Positions 1-10,256 of a DNA stretch of 64,000 nt are shown here, in pieces. The stretch spans positions 1 to 64,000 of the forward strand of contig CACLXU010000004.1 of the NCBI GenBank assembly GCA_902610995.1, read 5' to 3'. The notes below the pieces were generated by a model that was not told the DNA's origin, ran no database searches, and was given only the letters and a program-made list of their open reading frames with translations. A program made the position numbers and the translations under genes. Source of the stretch: an uncultured SAR86 cluster bacterium. Its GTDB lineage: Bacteria; Pseudomonadota; Gammaproteobacteria; Magnimaribacterales; TMED112. Every line of letters begins with the position of its first letter. Position 1 is the stretch's first letter.

Positions 1-2
1 AA

Positions 3-2453
3 GCCAAAACTATTGGTAAATACCTCGGGAGCGATTTCATTGTGAAATCAAGTGTAGGGCATGTCAGAAGACTTTCAAAAGGCAGCAAAGCAATCAACCA
101 GAATGATTGGTCAATTTGTTATGAAATTGATCCAAAAAAAGAAAAAGTCGTAAAAGACTTAAAAAAATCTGCGAAAGGTATAGAAAATATATATCTAGCA
201 ACTGACTTAGACCGCGAAGGTGAGGCGATAGCATGGCATCTCAGAGAGATCTTGGGTAAAAAATTCAATTATTCTAGAGTAAGGTTCAATGAAATTACTA
301 AAGGTGCAATCAAAGAAGCTTTTGATACTCCTGGAGATCTTGACCAAGGCTTAATAAATGCACAGGCAACAAGAAGAATTCTTGATCGTATATTTGGTTA
401 TGGTTTGTCAGGAATACTTTGGAAAAAGATAGGAAGTTATGGAAAGTTATCTGCCGGCAGAGTTCAATCAGTTGCTGTAAGACTTGTTGTTGAAAGAGAA
501 AAAGAAATTAATTCTTTTTCCCCTGAGGAATATTGGGAGATAGAGATTGCTGTTAGGCATGATGAGAGAGATATTAATTTCAAACTCAATACAAAAAAAT
601 CCAATCTTGAAATTAAGTCAGCAAAGGAAGCTAATGATCTTGCCGAGTCTTTGCAGGATACAGAAATTGAGATATTTGAAAATGAAAAAACAAAAAGAAA
701 GATCCCAGTAAAGCCGCCATTTATTACTTCAACATTGCAACAAACTTCAAGCTCATTTCTTGGATTTAGCTTATCTAAAACAATGAAGCTTGCACAGGAT
801 CTTTATACTGGTGGATATATATCTTACATGCGTACTGATTCACCTAACATAAGCGTCCTTGCACAAAATAATTGTAAGCAGTACTTGCTTGATACCTTTG
901 GGGAAGCGTACAGTTCTCCAAAAAATTATGCTTCTAAAGCATCTAATACTCAGGAGGCACATGAAGCTATAAGACCAACTGATGTAACATTTAAAGCAGA
1001 AGAGTTATCTCTGAGTCAAGACCACAAAAAACTTTACAATCTAATCTGGTCCAGATTTGTTGCTTCTCAAATGCCTCAGCCTGAAATAATTGTCAATAGC
1101 ATAAAAGCTAAATCTGGCTCAAGAATATTCGAGACCTCCGTCAGCAGCGTAAGCTTTGATGGTTTTTATAAAGTAATGCCCCCAGGGAAATCAAGTGGTT
1201 ATGTTGATTTTGATTTAGAAAATCTTACAGTAGGGCTTTTCAAAAATATTTCGAAGGTTGAAAAATCCCAACATTTCACCAAACCTCCTTCAAGATACTC
1301 AGAGGCAAGCCTCGTAAAAGAGCTTGAAAAGAGAGGTATTGGAAGACCTTCTACTTACAATGAAATTATTACGAACATTCAAGATCGAGGCTATGTCAAA
1401 AGCGAAAGTAGAAGATTATATGCAAATAAAATAGCAAACCTAGTTTGCGATAGGTTGTCAAATGCGTTCCCTGAAATAATGGATTATGGATTCACCGCAG
1501 ACATGGAAAGGAGCTTGGATAGCATTGCTGAGGGGGAGCAAGACTTTAAAAATTTTCTGACAGCTGCCAATACACAATTTGAAGGCTCACTACTTAATGC
1601 TGAGCAAAAAATGGAACCAAATCTACCAATTGAGACAGAGGTCAATTGCTCCGAATGTGACTGCAATCGAAAAATGCTTTTAAGAACTAATCAAAATGGT
1701 CAATTTCTTGGTTGCGAAGGATATTCTAATGAAGGCGATGATAAGTGTAAAAAGACTTATTCACTAATATCAGACGAATTACTTGCTGATAACGACGATA
1801 AGGAAGCAGAGAACATCTTTAAAAAAACTAAGTGTGATGTTTGTGGTGCTAGTATGCATGGCTACATTATTGATGATCACAGGAAGCTATACATTTGCTC
1901 AAAGTCACCAATCTGCAGTGGAACTAAGCTGGAAGAAGGAAAATTTATAAAACCAAAGAGTGGTGAGGAAGAATTGATTGATTGCCATAAATGTGAGTCA
2001 AAAATGGAACTAAAACTTGGTAGATTCGGAAAATACTTCAGTTGCCAATCAGATTCATGCACTGCAACTAGACAGCTTATGAAAAACGGTACATTAAAAC
2101 CTGTCTTTATGGACCCAATAAAGCTTGAGCACTTAAGGTGTCAAAAATGTGATGACTTTTATTTATTAAGAGACAGCCTAAAGGGTTTATTTTTAGCTGC
2201 TTCTCAATTTCCTAAAAACCGAGAAACACGAGCTCCTTTTGTTCATGAGATTAAAAGTGTCATAAATGATTTGCCAGAAAAATATCATCACTTTAGAAGC
2301 GCACCAGAAAAAGATTCAGATGGTGATAATCTTGTAATTAGATTTAATAGGAAAGACGGTTCACATACTCTGTCATCAGAAAAAGATGGTAAAAAGAAAA
2401 AGTCTTTTTTTATTCACAAGGACGAAATCTGGAAAGAAAAAGCAAGAGATTAG
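3..2453 (+). CDS. topA: DNA topoisomerase I (5'-truncated by window edge)
   Basis: Frame is open from base 3 (AKTIGKYLGSDFIVKSSVGHVRRL...); ATDLDREGEAIAWHL toprim, SYMRTDSPNIS active-site region, several C-terminal CxxC zinc fingers. Confidence 0.97.
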   Translation, partial: AKTIGKYLGSDFIVKSSVGHVRRLSKGSKAINQNDWSICYEIDPKKEKVVKDLKKSAKGIENIYLATDLDREGEAIAWHLREILGKKFNYSRVRFNEITKGAIKEAFDTPGDLDQGLINAQATRRILDRIFGYGLSGILWKKIGSYGKLSAGRVQSVAVRLVVEREKEINSFSPEEYWEIEIAVRHDERDINFKLNTKKSNLEIKSAKEANDLAESLQDTEIEIFENEKTKRKIPVKPPFITSTLQQTSSSFLGFSLSKTMKLAQDLYTGGYISYMRTDSPNISVLAQNNCKQYLLDTFGEAYSSPKNYASKASNTQEAHEAIRPTDVTFKAEELSLSQDHKKLYNLIWSRFVASQMPQPEIIVNSIKAKSGSRIFETSVSSVSFDGFYKVMPPGKSSGYVDFDLENLTVGLFKNISKVEKSQHFTKPPSRYSEASLVKELEKRGIGRPSTYNEIITNIQDRGYVKSESRRLYANKIANLVCDRLSNAFPEIMDYGFTADMERSLDSIAEGEQDFKNFLTAANTQFEGSLLNAEQKMEPNLPIETEVNCSECDCNRKMLLRTNQNGQFLGCEGYSNEGDDKCKKTYSLISDELLADNDDKEAENIFKKTKCDVCGASMHGYIIDDHRKLYICSKSPICSGTKLEEGKFIKPKSGEEELIDCHKCESKMELKLGRFGKYFSCQSDSCTATRQLMKNGTLKPVFMDPIKLEHLRCQKCDDFYLLRDSLKGLFLAASQFPKNRETRAPFVHEIKSVINDLPEKYHHFRSAPEKDSDGDNLVIRFNRKDGSHTLSSEKDGKKKKSFFIHKDEIWKEKARD

Positions 2454-2497
2454 GCGATTCCTCTTTATATATTTACAAAAGAACCTAATATAAAACT

Positions 2498-2761
2498 ATG
2501 TCTAAATATTTAGAGTTAGTTGAAATTTCTGATGGCGTTATAGTTTTAAGACGGTCAGATTCTAAAGAGTCTCCTCTTGTAAAAATTGAATTTTCTAAAG
2601 AAGTTAAAAATCTTTTAAATGGAATGGAATTTGATGTTGCCAAAGAGATGATCAAATCGGGCATAGAGACATTAAACACTGATATTGATATTGAAAGTTT
2701 TGACGATGAACTTACGGAACATTTGTTAGACCGAGAAAACACCAATAGAGTGGTACACTAA
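2498..2761 (+). CDS. Conserved hypothetical small acidic protein between topA and lexA
   Basis: 87 aa ORF filling the topA-lexA interval; no recognised catalytic motif. Confidence 0.75.
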   Translation: MSKYLELVEISDGVIVLRRSDSKESPLVKIEFSKEVKNLLNGMEFDVAKEMIKSGIETLNTDIDIESFDDELTEHLLDRENTNRVVH

Positions 2762-3348
2762 TTTAGATTTTCCCTTACGATACCAACTGCTATTCCTTCG
2801 ATTGTTAGATCCATTGATTCGTCGATAAGAAGATCTTTAAAATTTTTATTTTCTGCAATCAAGTTGACTTTGTTGCCATCTTTTTTAAATCTTTTCAAGG
2901 TTACCTCATCTTCAATTCTAGCCACAACAATTTGGCCATTTTCTGCATTTGAAGATTTTTTTACCCCAACAAGATCATCCTCTAGAATCCCAGCATCTAT
3001 CATGCTTTGTCCTTTTACTCTGAGAAAAAAATCGACATGTTTGTTTAAAGGGTTTGGGATATTTTTTTCGACATTCTCCACAGCTGTAATTGGCAAACCT
3101 GCTGCAACACTACCTATCAGAGGAATTCCCGCAAGGTCTTCAACTAGTCTAATCCCCCTAGAGGAACCTGGCACTTTTTCTATTACACCTTTTTTTACAA
3201 GTGCTTTAATATGAGATTCTGCTGCATTTACTGATTTAAAATTTAATGTTTTTGCTATTTCTGCTCTTGTAGGCGGGTAGCCATTAATAGTTAAATGGTT
3301 TTTAATAACATCAAAAACTTTTATTTGTTGACTTGTAAGGTTTAACAT
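2758..3348 (-). CDS. lexA: LexA repressor / SOS autoprotease
   Basis: LTSQQIKVFDVIKNHLTINGYPPTRAEIA HTH, VAAG cleavage site, catalytic Ser in VKGQSMIDAGI and Lys in VTLKRF. Confidence 0.98.
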   Translation of the reverse strand: MLNLTSQQIKVFDVIKNHLTINGYPPTRAEIAKTLNFKSVNAAESHIKALVKKGVIEKVPGSSRGIRLVEDLAGIPLIGSVAAGLPITAVENVEKNIPNPLNKHVDFFLRVKGQSMIDAGILEDDLVGVKKSSNAENGQIVVARIEDEVTLKRFKKDGNKVNLIAENKNFKDLLIDESMDLTIEGIAVGIVRENLN

Positions 3349-3367
3349 ACTGTAATTATATACAGTA
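3348..3367. promoter_or_regulatory. LexA operator (SOS box) of lexA
   Basis: TACTGTAATTATATACAGTA, a perfect CTGT-N8-ACAG; contains TATAAT on the minus strand. Confidence 0.93.
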
Positions 3368-3388
3368 AAAAACTAAAAATACAATAAT

Positions 3389-4267
3389 ATGAGCATTTTA
3401 AAGATAGCAATTAGTTCTAGAGCACTTTTTGATTTAAATGAAAGTCATAAAGTTTTCAAAGAAAAAGGGATTGAGAAGTATTCTAAATTTCAAAAAAAAC
3501 ATGAAGATGATCTTCTTAAAAAAGGTGTTGCCTTCCCACTAGTTGAAAAGCTCCTAAAAATGAATTCCAAGAATTCAGATTTTGTTGAAGTCATTCTTTT
3601 GTCAAGAAATAGCTCAGATACAGGATTGAGGATTTTTAATTCTATTGAAAAATATGATTTAAATATTTCCAGAGCAGTTTTTTCAGGGGGGGAAAGCCCC
3701 TTTCCTTATGTTGATGCATTAGATATAGATCTTTTTCTTTCTGCTGATGTAAAAGATGTGCAAACAGCGATTGAAAATAATATTGCGTCAGCACATATAT
3801 TTACAGATAAGTTAAATTTTTCTGAAAGCAATCAGTTAAGAATTGCTTTTGATGCGGATGCAGTAGTTTTTTCTGATGAATCCGAAGTGGTCTATAAGAA
3901 AAAAGGATTAAAAAAGTATCTTAAGCAGGAGGGTGAATCAAAAAAACCAATGTCTCCAGGTCCTTTTAATACATTCCTAAAAAAACTAAATATTATTCAG
4001 TCGAAATTTGATGCCAATAATTGTCCTATAAGGATTGCTCTAGTCACTGCGCGAGCTGCTCCTGCTCATAAAAGAGTTATAAATACCCTAAGAGATGAAA
4101 ATATTAGAATTGATGAGACATTTTTTTTAGGAGGCTTGCCAAAGGGTAAGTTTCTTAAAGGGTTTTCAGCTGATATATTTTTTGATGATCTAGCTGAGAA
4201 TTGTGAAGAAGCAACTAGCCATGTTTCCACAGGTCATGTACCATACGGGATAAATAACCCTAAATGA
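3389..4267 (+). CDS. 5'-nucleotidase, cN-I family
   Basis: LKIAISSRALFDLNESHKVF, RIAFDADAVVFSDESE, LVTARAAPAHKRVINTLR typical of the family. Confidence 0.88.
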   Translation: MSILKIAISSRALFDLNESHKVFKEKGIEKYSKFQKKHEDDLLKKGVAFPLVEKLLKMNSKNSDFVEVILLSRNSSDTGLRIFNSIEKYDLNISRAVFSGGESPFPYVDALDIDLFLSADVKDVQTAIENNIASAHIFTDKLNFSESNQLRIAFDADAVVFSDESEVVYKKKGLKKYLKQEGESKKPMSPGPFNTFLKKLNIIQSKFDANNCPIRIALVTARAAPAHKRVINTLRDENIRIDETFFLGGLPKGKFLKGFSADIFFDDLAENCEEATSHVSTGHVPYGINNPK

Positions 4268-4851
4268 AAATACTTTGCAGTGATCTTGAAGGCACTCTTG
4301 CTCCAGAAATATGGCAAGAGATAAGCAACGAATTTGATATTCCCGAATTGAGATACACCACAAGAGAGATTTCAGATTTTGATGAACTTATGGACACTAG
4401 AATGAGGGCATTAAAGAGCAACACAATAAGCTTTAAAGAAATTAAAAATTTTGTAAAAACAATCAAACCATTTGAAGGTGCAAAAAACTTTCTAAGCTCT
4501 CTAAAGGAAAAGTATCAAATAGTAATTGTTTCAGATACATTTTATGAACTTGCATTACCCGTTGTAGACAAGTTGGGAGGCTATCCCATACTATGCCATC
4601 ACCTTGATATTAAGAACAACTACATTTCTTCCTATAAAAAGAGACAGGACTTGCCAAAAAAACAAGTAGTAAAAGGATTTGCATCAATGAACTTTGAATG
4701 CTTTTGTATTGGAGATTCTCATAATGACATTCAAATGATCGAAGAATCTGAAGGTGCTCTAATTTTTGCACCAGAGGAAATTAAATCCTCTTATCCTGAT
4801 ATAATGAGTTTCACCAATTACAATGACTTGCAAGATTTTTTATTAAAATGA
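4264..4851 (+). CDS. thrH: Phosphoserine phosphatase / homoserine phosphotransferase ThrH (HAD family)
   Basis: [42 protein letters not shown] motifs. Confidence 0.9.
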   Translation: MKILCSDLEGTLAPEIWQEISNEFDIPELRYTTREISDFDELMDTRMRALKSNTISFKEIKNFVKTIKPFEGAKNFLSSLKEKYQIVIVSDTFYELALPVVDKLGGYPILCHHLDIKNNYISSYKKRQDLPKKQVVKGFASMNFECFCIGDSHNDIQMIEESEGALIFAPEEIKSSYPDIMSFTNYNDLQDFLLK

Positions 4852-5516
4852 ATCCTTATAGTTTACAAAATTTTCAAAGGCCTCAGCTTAAGATGCCTAA
4901 TGGCACGAAAAGACTATTAATGCATAGCTGCTGCGCTCCTTGTGCTGGAGAGATAATGGAGGCAGTTGCTGCTTCAGATATAGATACAACTATATTCTTC
5001 TATAATCCGAATATTCATCCAAAAGAAGAATACGAAATCAGAAAAAATGAGAATATTAGATTTGCAGAGAAGTTAGGGTTTGATTTTGTAGACGCAGACT
5101 ATGATAAAGAGAATTGGTTCGAAAGAATCAAGGGTCTAGAGGATGAGCCTGAAAGAGGTGAGAGATGTACCGTATGTTTTGATATGCGTTTTGAAAGAAG
5201 TGCCTTATTCGCTTATGAAAATGGATTCGACGTCTTTGCTACAACACTTGGAATATCGAGGTGGAAGGATCTTAATCAGATCAATAACTCTGGCTTAAGA
5301 GCTGCAAAGAGGTATAATAGCCTCACATTTTGGGATTATAATTGGAGGAAGCAAGGCGGATCCTCGAGAATGCTAGAAATCTCTAAAAATGAACAATTCT
5401 ACAAGCAAGAATATTGTGGCTGCGTCTATAGTCTTAGAGATACAAACAGATGGAGAAAATCAAACGGCCGTGAAATAATTAAACGAGGAATAAATTTCTA
5501 CGAGATAAAATCATGA
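4848..5516 (+). CDS. queH: Epoxyqueuosine reductase QueH
   Basis: [47 protein letters not shown] Cys motifs. Confidence 0.93.
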   Translation: MNPYSLQNFQRPQLKMPNGTKRLLMHSCCAPCAGEIMEAVAASDIDTTIFFYNPNIHPKEEYEIRKNENIRFAEKLGFDFVDADYDKENWFERIKGLEDEPERGERCTVCFDMRFERSALFAYENGFDVFATTLGISRWKDLNQINNSGLRAAKRYNSLTFWDYNWRKQGGSSRMLEISKNEQFYKQEYCGCVYSLRDTNRWRKSNGREIIKRGINFYEIKS

Positions 5517-6628
5517 AAAAATTAGAGGGGGCAGGCTTAAGAGGCCAAAATGCTGGTCAAACATCACTATCTACAGTTGAACAAGAGGGCAGCTTAAGAT
5601 ACCTTGGTTATAGCATCGAGGATCTTGCTGATAACGCATCCTTTGAGGAAGTAGCATATTTGTTATTGCTTGGCAAGTTGCCTACATCCTCTGAACTTTC
5701 TAAATTCGAAGACGATTTAGCTGGCCAAAGAAAAATGCCTGACTCTTTAATTGGTGTCGTAGAATCAATTCCAGCCTCAGCACATCCAATGGAAGTGATC
5801 AGAACAATTATTTCTTACATGGGAGTGATTGAACCTGAATTATCATTTGATGATCAGCTAGCAGTCGCAAAAAGATTAATAGGAGTAACTACTACGGCCA
5901 TTGTTTATTGGTATAACTTTTCTCATAAAGGTTTAAAGGTAAATCAGGAATCCAACGAAAGGTCAGTGGCAGGCCATTTTCTTAAATTACTAAGACAAGA
6001 AGAAATTCCTGAACTTGATAAAAGGACATTAGATGTGTCTTTGACCTTATATGCAGAACATGAGTTTAATGCCTCCACTTTTACTGGGCGAGTGTGTGCC
6101 TCTACTCTTTCTGATCTTCACTCATGTTTGACAGCTGCAGTTGGAAGTTTGCGAGGGCCTTTACATGGTGGAGCAAATGAAGAAGCAATGAAAATGCTTC
6201 AAGAAATAACTTCGGTTAAAGAGGTAAAAGCCTTTGTTGACGAAAAAATTGAAAACAAAGATAAAATTATGGGCTTTGGGCATGCTGTGTATTCGATAAA
6301 AGATCCAAGAAGCAATATTATTAAAAGATTTTCAGAAGAGCTTTCCATTGATCATAAAGATAAGTTGTTACATGAAGTAGCAAAAGAAATGGAAATATAC
6401 ATGTGGGACAAGAAAAAATTATTTCCAAATACGGATTTTTTTATGGCTCCAGCCTATCATTATATTGGCATTCCAACAGACTTATTCACTCCATTATTTG
6501 CTATAGCTAGAATAGTTGGATGGTCGGCTCATGCTTTTGAGCAAAGAAGCAACAACAGAATAATTAGACCAAGTGCAGAATATATTGGCCCAGAGGATAG
6601 GGAATGGGTTGATATTGAATCAAGGTAA
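5513..6628 (+). CDS. prpC: 2-methylcitrate synthase
   Basis: Citrate synthase fold; [31 protein letters not shown]; followed by prpD. Confidence 0.9.
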   Translation: MKKLEGAGLRGQNAGQTSLSTVEQEGSLRYLGYSIEDLADNASFEEVAYLLLLGKLPTSSELSKFEDDLAGQRKMPDSLIGVVESIPASAHPMEVIRTIISYMGVIEPELSFDDQLAVAKRLIGVTTTAIVYWYNFSHKGLKVNQESNERSVAGHFLKLLRQEEIPELDKRTLDVSLTLYAEHEFNASTFTGRVCASTLSDLHSCLTAAVGSLRGPLHGGANEEAMKMLQEITSVKEVKAFVDEKIENKDKIMGFGHAVYSIKDPRSNIIKRFSEELSIDHKDKLLHEVAKEMEIYMWDKKKLFPNTDFFMAPAYHYIGIPTDLFTPLFAIARIVGWSAHAFEQRSNNRIIRPSAEYIGPEDREWVDIESR

Positions 6629-8010
6629 TGTCTAAGTTTGATCCACTAATTCAAAAAATCACAGATTTTGCTCAAAGCTTTGAGGCAAATGATAATACCT
6701 TAAAAGAAGCTAAAACTTGTTTTTTTGACAGTATTGCTTGTGCATTCCTAGCGTTAGAACATGAAAAAGTGCAAAATTTTTGCTCTCTTCCATACATAGC
6801 AGACTCATCAGGAAGTGTTGGCGTAATTGGAACAGATATTAAAACCAATGTTGTAGATGCGACTTTTTTAAACGGTACGCTCATTCGTTGGCTTGATTTT
6901 AACGATACTTGGCTTGCAAAGGAGTGGGGACATCCATCAGATAATTTATCTGTAATTTTGGCATTGGCTGATTATTTAAAAGTGAAAAAAAATAAAACTT
7001 TTTCATTCAAAGAAATACTTAATCTAATGGTCATTGCGCACGAAATACAAGGAACATTAGCTATAGAAAATAGTTTTAATAAGAAGGGTCTTGATCATGT
7101 TGTGCTCGTAAAAATTGCGTCAGCAGCTGTTGCTTCAAAAATGCTTGACCATAATCATCAACAAATGAACGCTGTAATTAGCAATGCATTAGTAGACGGC
7201 CAAAGTTTAAGAACATATCGTCATTTTCCAAATACTGGAGCAAGAAAAAGCTGGGCTGCAGGAGATGCCAGTGCAAGAGGAGTAAAGTTAGCTTTCATTA
7301 CAGAAGTTAGTAATGAAAATTACCCAACAGCAGTTTCAGCTGAAACATGGGGCTTTGACGCAGTCTTAATGGGAAAAGACCCTGTGAAATTAAGTCGCTC
7401 ACTAGAATCTTATGTCATGGATAATATTTTATACAAAGTAAATTTTCCTGCTGAGTTTCATGCACAAACTGCAGCTGAAGCTGCTATTAAGTTACACTCA
7501 AAATTTAGTTTTGATGAAATTTTAAATATTGAAATTCAAACTCAGGAGCCGGGAGTAAGAATTATTTCTAAAAAAGGCCCCTTAACAAACTATGCCGACC
7601 GTGATCACTGTATTGAGTACATTGTTGCTTGGTGCTTGTTACACGGAGGTTTGGATGCTAACTCATATACAGACGAGGCTGCGACTGATTCAAGAATTGA
7701 TAAACTTAGAGACGTAACCTTAACTTCAGAGAACAAGGCCTACACTGAAAGGTATTATGATCTTGATGAGCGTGCCATCCCAAATAAGGTTATAGTCACT
7801 CTCAAAAATGGTGATATTTTTGAAGAAGAAGTTATTTATCCGTTAGGCCACAGAGAACGAAGAGATGAATCAAAACCTTTTTTAAAAGATAAGTTTAAAA
7901 ATAGCTTAAATAATACTGGTCTAGACACAGTTTTTTTGTCAAAAGCATATGAAATTGAAGATTTAGATAGAGTTGAAATTTACGATATTCTAACGAAAAT
8001 ATATAAATAA
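6628..8010 (+). CDS. prpD: 2-methylcitrate dehydratase (MmgE/PrpD family)
   Basis: FLNGTLIRWLDFNDTWLAKEWGHPSDN; PrpD family; abuts prpC. Confidence 0.92.
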   Translation: MSKFDPLIQKITDFAQSFEANDNTLKEAKTCFFDSIACAFLALEHEKVQNFCSLPYIADSSGSVGVIGTDIKTNVVDATFLNGTLIRWLDFNDTWLAKEWGHPSDNLSVILALADYLKVKKNKTFSFKEILNLMVIAHEIQGTLAIENSFNKKGLDHVVLVKIASAAVASKMLDHNHQQMNAVISNALVDGQSLRTYRHFPNTGARKSWAAGDASARGVKLAFITEVSNENYPTAVSAETWGFDAVLMGKDPVKLSRSLESYVMDNILYKVNFPAEFHAQTAAEAAIKLHSKFSFDEILNIEIQTQEPGVRIISKKGPLTNYADRDHCIEYIVAWCLLHGGLDANSYTDEAATDSRIDKLRDVTLTSENKAYTERYYDLDERAIPNKVIVTLKNGDIFEEEVIYPLGHRERRDESKPFLKDKFKNSLNNTGLDTVFLSKAYEIEDLDRVEIYDILTKIYK

Positions 8011-8012
8011 TT

Positions 8013-9086
8013 ATGTCTGGAAATACTTTTGGAACAATATTTAAATTAACTACTTTTGGAGAAAGTCATGGTGAGGCTATTGGAGCGGTAATCGATGGAT
8101 GTCCACCTAATATACCTTTGACTCCTAATGATATCCAGAATGAATTGGATAGAAGGAAGCCTGGACAATCAAAATTTGTAACTCAGCGGAAAGAGCAAGA
8201 TATTGTTCAAATTATCTCAGGTGTATTTGAAGGCAAGACAACCGGAACGCCCATAGGATTAATTATTCAAAATCAAGATCAAAAATCCAAAGACTACGAA
8301 AATATCAAAGATAAGTTTCGTCCAGGTCACGCTGATTACACGTATCAGCAAAAATATGGCATTAGAGATTATCGTGGTGGAGGGAGAGCAAGTGCAAGGG
8401 AGACTGCAATGAGAGTTGCTGGAGGTGCGGTCGCAAAGAAAATTCTTTCCATGCTTGATGTAGATATATCCGCTGGTGTAGTTCAGATTGGTCATATTGC
8501 TGCTGAAAAAGTATCAACCTTCGAAGCGGCAAATAATGAATTCAATTTTGTAGACAGTAAAAAAATCCCAGACCTTGAAGCTTTTTTCAATCAACTTTTA
8601 AAAGAACAGGATTCTGTAGGTGCAAAAATATTAGTAAGAATCTCTGGTCTCATGCCTGGGGTAGGTTCGCCAGTTTTTTCAAAACTCGATGCAGAGTTGG
8701 CAAAAGCAATGATGAGTGTCAATGCTGTTAAAGCAGTAGAGGTTGGATCTGGAACTGGTGTTGTTAACATGAAGGGATCGCAAAATAGAGACTTGATGGC
8801 AGCAGATGGATTCCTCTCAAATAATTCTGGAGGTATTCTTGGAGGCATATCCAATGGAGAGGATATTGATATTTTTGTTTCTTTAAAGCCTACATCTAGC
8901 ATTTCTCAAAAAACCACAACAGTTGATAAAAATAATGAAGAAGTAAATCTTCAGGTTAAGGGCAGACATGATCCGTGTGTTGGTTTAAGAGCTGCTCCTA
9001 TTCTGGAAGCTATGGCAGCTATGTGTTTATTAGATCAAGTGCTTCTTGACAAGGGACAATGTTTTAATGTCGATAGAAACTCTTAG
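8013..9086 (+). CDS. aroC: Chorismate synthase
   Basis: TFGESHGEAIGAVIDGCPP, GGGRASARETAMRVAGGAVAKK, GRHDPCVGLRAAPI signatures. Confidence 0.98.
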   Translation: MSGNTFGTIFKLTTFGESHGEAIGAVIDGCPPNIPLTPNDIQNELDRRKPGQSKFVTQRKEQDIVQIISGVFEGKTTGTPIGLIIQNQDQKSKDYENIKDKFRPGHADYTYQQKYGIRDYRGGGRASARETAMRVAGGAVAKKILSMLDVDISAGVVQIGHIAAEKVSTFEAANNEFNFVDSKKIPDLEAFFNQLLKEQDSVGAKILVRISGLMPGVGSPVFSKLDAELAKAMMSVNAVKAVEVGSGTGVVNMKGSQNRDLMAADGFLSNNSGGILGGISNGEDIDIFVSLKPTSSISQKTTTVDKNNEEVNLQVKGRHDPCVGLRAAPILEAMAAMCLLDQVLLDKGQCFNVDRNS

Positions 9087-9474
9087 AGATTTCCTCTCAA
9101 ATACTAATTTTTGGCTTCTTTTGCAGAATCCATCATTATTTTTTGAAAAGTATCTTGATATAGAAATTTCAAATATTGAGTTTTCAGTAATTATTGGATT
9201 GTTCTGCTTATTTTTAATCGAACTAAAGATTAAAAATGATAATAAGAAATACTTAGGAAAAGAAATTATTAGGGATGAGCCAGCACCCAAGCTTGATGAA
9301 AAAAATGAAATTAGCTCGGATCCTATAACTCAAAAGATTGATTTAGCCATTGCTTACTTAAATATGGGTAGCACAAGAAAAGCTAAATCACTCTTAGGGA
9401 AATTAAAACAACTTAAGATTTCAAAAAAACAACTCCAACAAATTGATGGTGTGCTAGCAGACATTAAAAAATGA
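9067..9474 (+). CDS. Short FimV/HubP-C-terminus-like membrane protein (reduced FimV)
   Basis: Located immediately before truA as fimV is in Pseudomonas; one TM helix plus C-terminal QKIDLAIAYLNMGSTRKAKSLLGKL resembling the FimV C-terminal TPR-like motif. ATG at 9067 preferred over the TTG at 9046. Confidence 0.55.
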   Translation: MSIETLRDFLSNTNFWLLLQNPSLFFEKYLDIEISNIEFSVIIGLFCLFLIELKIKNDNKKYLGKEIIRDEPAPKLDEKNEISSDPITQKIDLAIAYLNMGSTRKAKSLLGKLKQLKISKKQLQQIDGVLADIKK

Positions 9475-10256
9475 TCAGATATTTTGTTCAGCTTGAATAC
9501 GATGGCACCAATTATTTTGGTTTTCAGAAGCAAAAACATACAAGAAATACTATTCAAAACAAAATAAACAAAGCTCTAGCTAGCATAGCAAATCATAAAG
9601 TAAAAACAGTCTGTGCAGGAAGAACTGATTCAGGCGTTCATGCATTGAATCAAATAATTCATTTTGATACAAATTCAAAAAGAACCATTAACTCATGGAT
9701 TAAAGGTACTAATACATATTTGCCCGGAGATATTGCTGTAAAAGGTTTCTATAAGGTGGATAAAAACCTTCATGCACGATTTGATGCTAGCTCAAGAACC
9801 TATAAGTATTTTATAAAGCAATGCTCAGAAAAGATTGCTATAGAAAGAAATAATTGTTTGTGGGTAAAAGAAAAGCTCAATGTTGAGCTTATGAATAAAG
9901 CTTGTAATTATCTGTTAGGTGAAAAAGATTTTTCGTCATTTCGGGCATCAAGGTGTCAATCTGCTTCAGCAATAAGAACAGTTCATCAAGCTTTCTTCAG
10001 ACAAAAGGGCAAATATTTAGTTTTTGAGATTTCAGCAAATGCTTTTCTATTGAATATGATAAGGATTTTAGTAGGGACCCTCATTGATGTAGGTAAAAAA
10101 GAAATTTCAATTAAAGCTTTTCAAAAGATCATTAATAGTAAAAAAAGATCTAGTGCGGGGAAGACGGTTTCACCAAATGGATTGTATTTCTATGGACCGG
10201 AGTATAATACCTTTAAATATATTAAAAATTTGAGTTTTATAGATGAATTGGATTAA
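9471..10256 (+). CDS. truA: tRNA pseudouridine(38-40) synthase TruA
   Basis: LEYDGTNYFGFQKQ, CAGRTDSGVHALNQ. Confidence 0.97.
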   Translation: MIRYFVQLEYDGTNYFGFQKQKHTRNTIQNKINKALASIANHKVKTVCAGRTDSGVHALNQIIHFDTNSKRTINSWIKGTNTYLPGDIAVKGFYKVDKNLHARFDASSRTYKYFIKQCSEKIAIERNNCLWVKEKLNVELMNKACNYLLGEKDFSSFRASRCQSASAIRTVHQAFFRQKGKYLVFEISANAFLLNMIRILVGTLIDVGKKEISIKAFQKIINSKKRSSAGKTVSPNGLYFYGPEYNTFKYIKNLSFIDELD

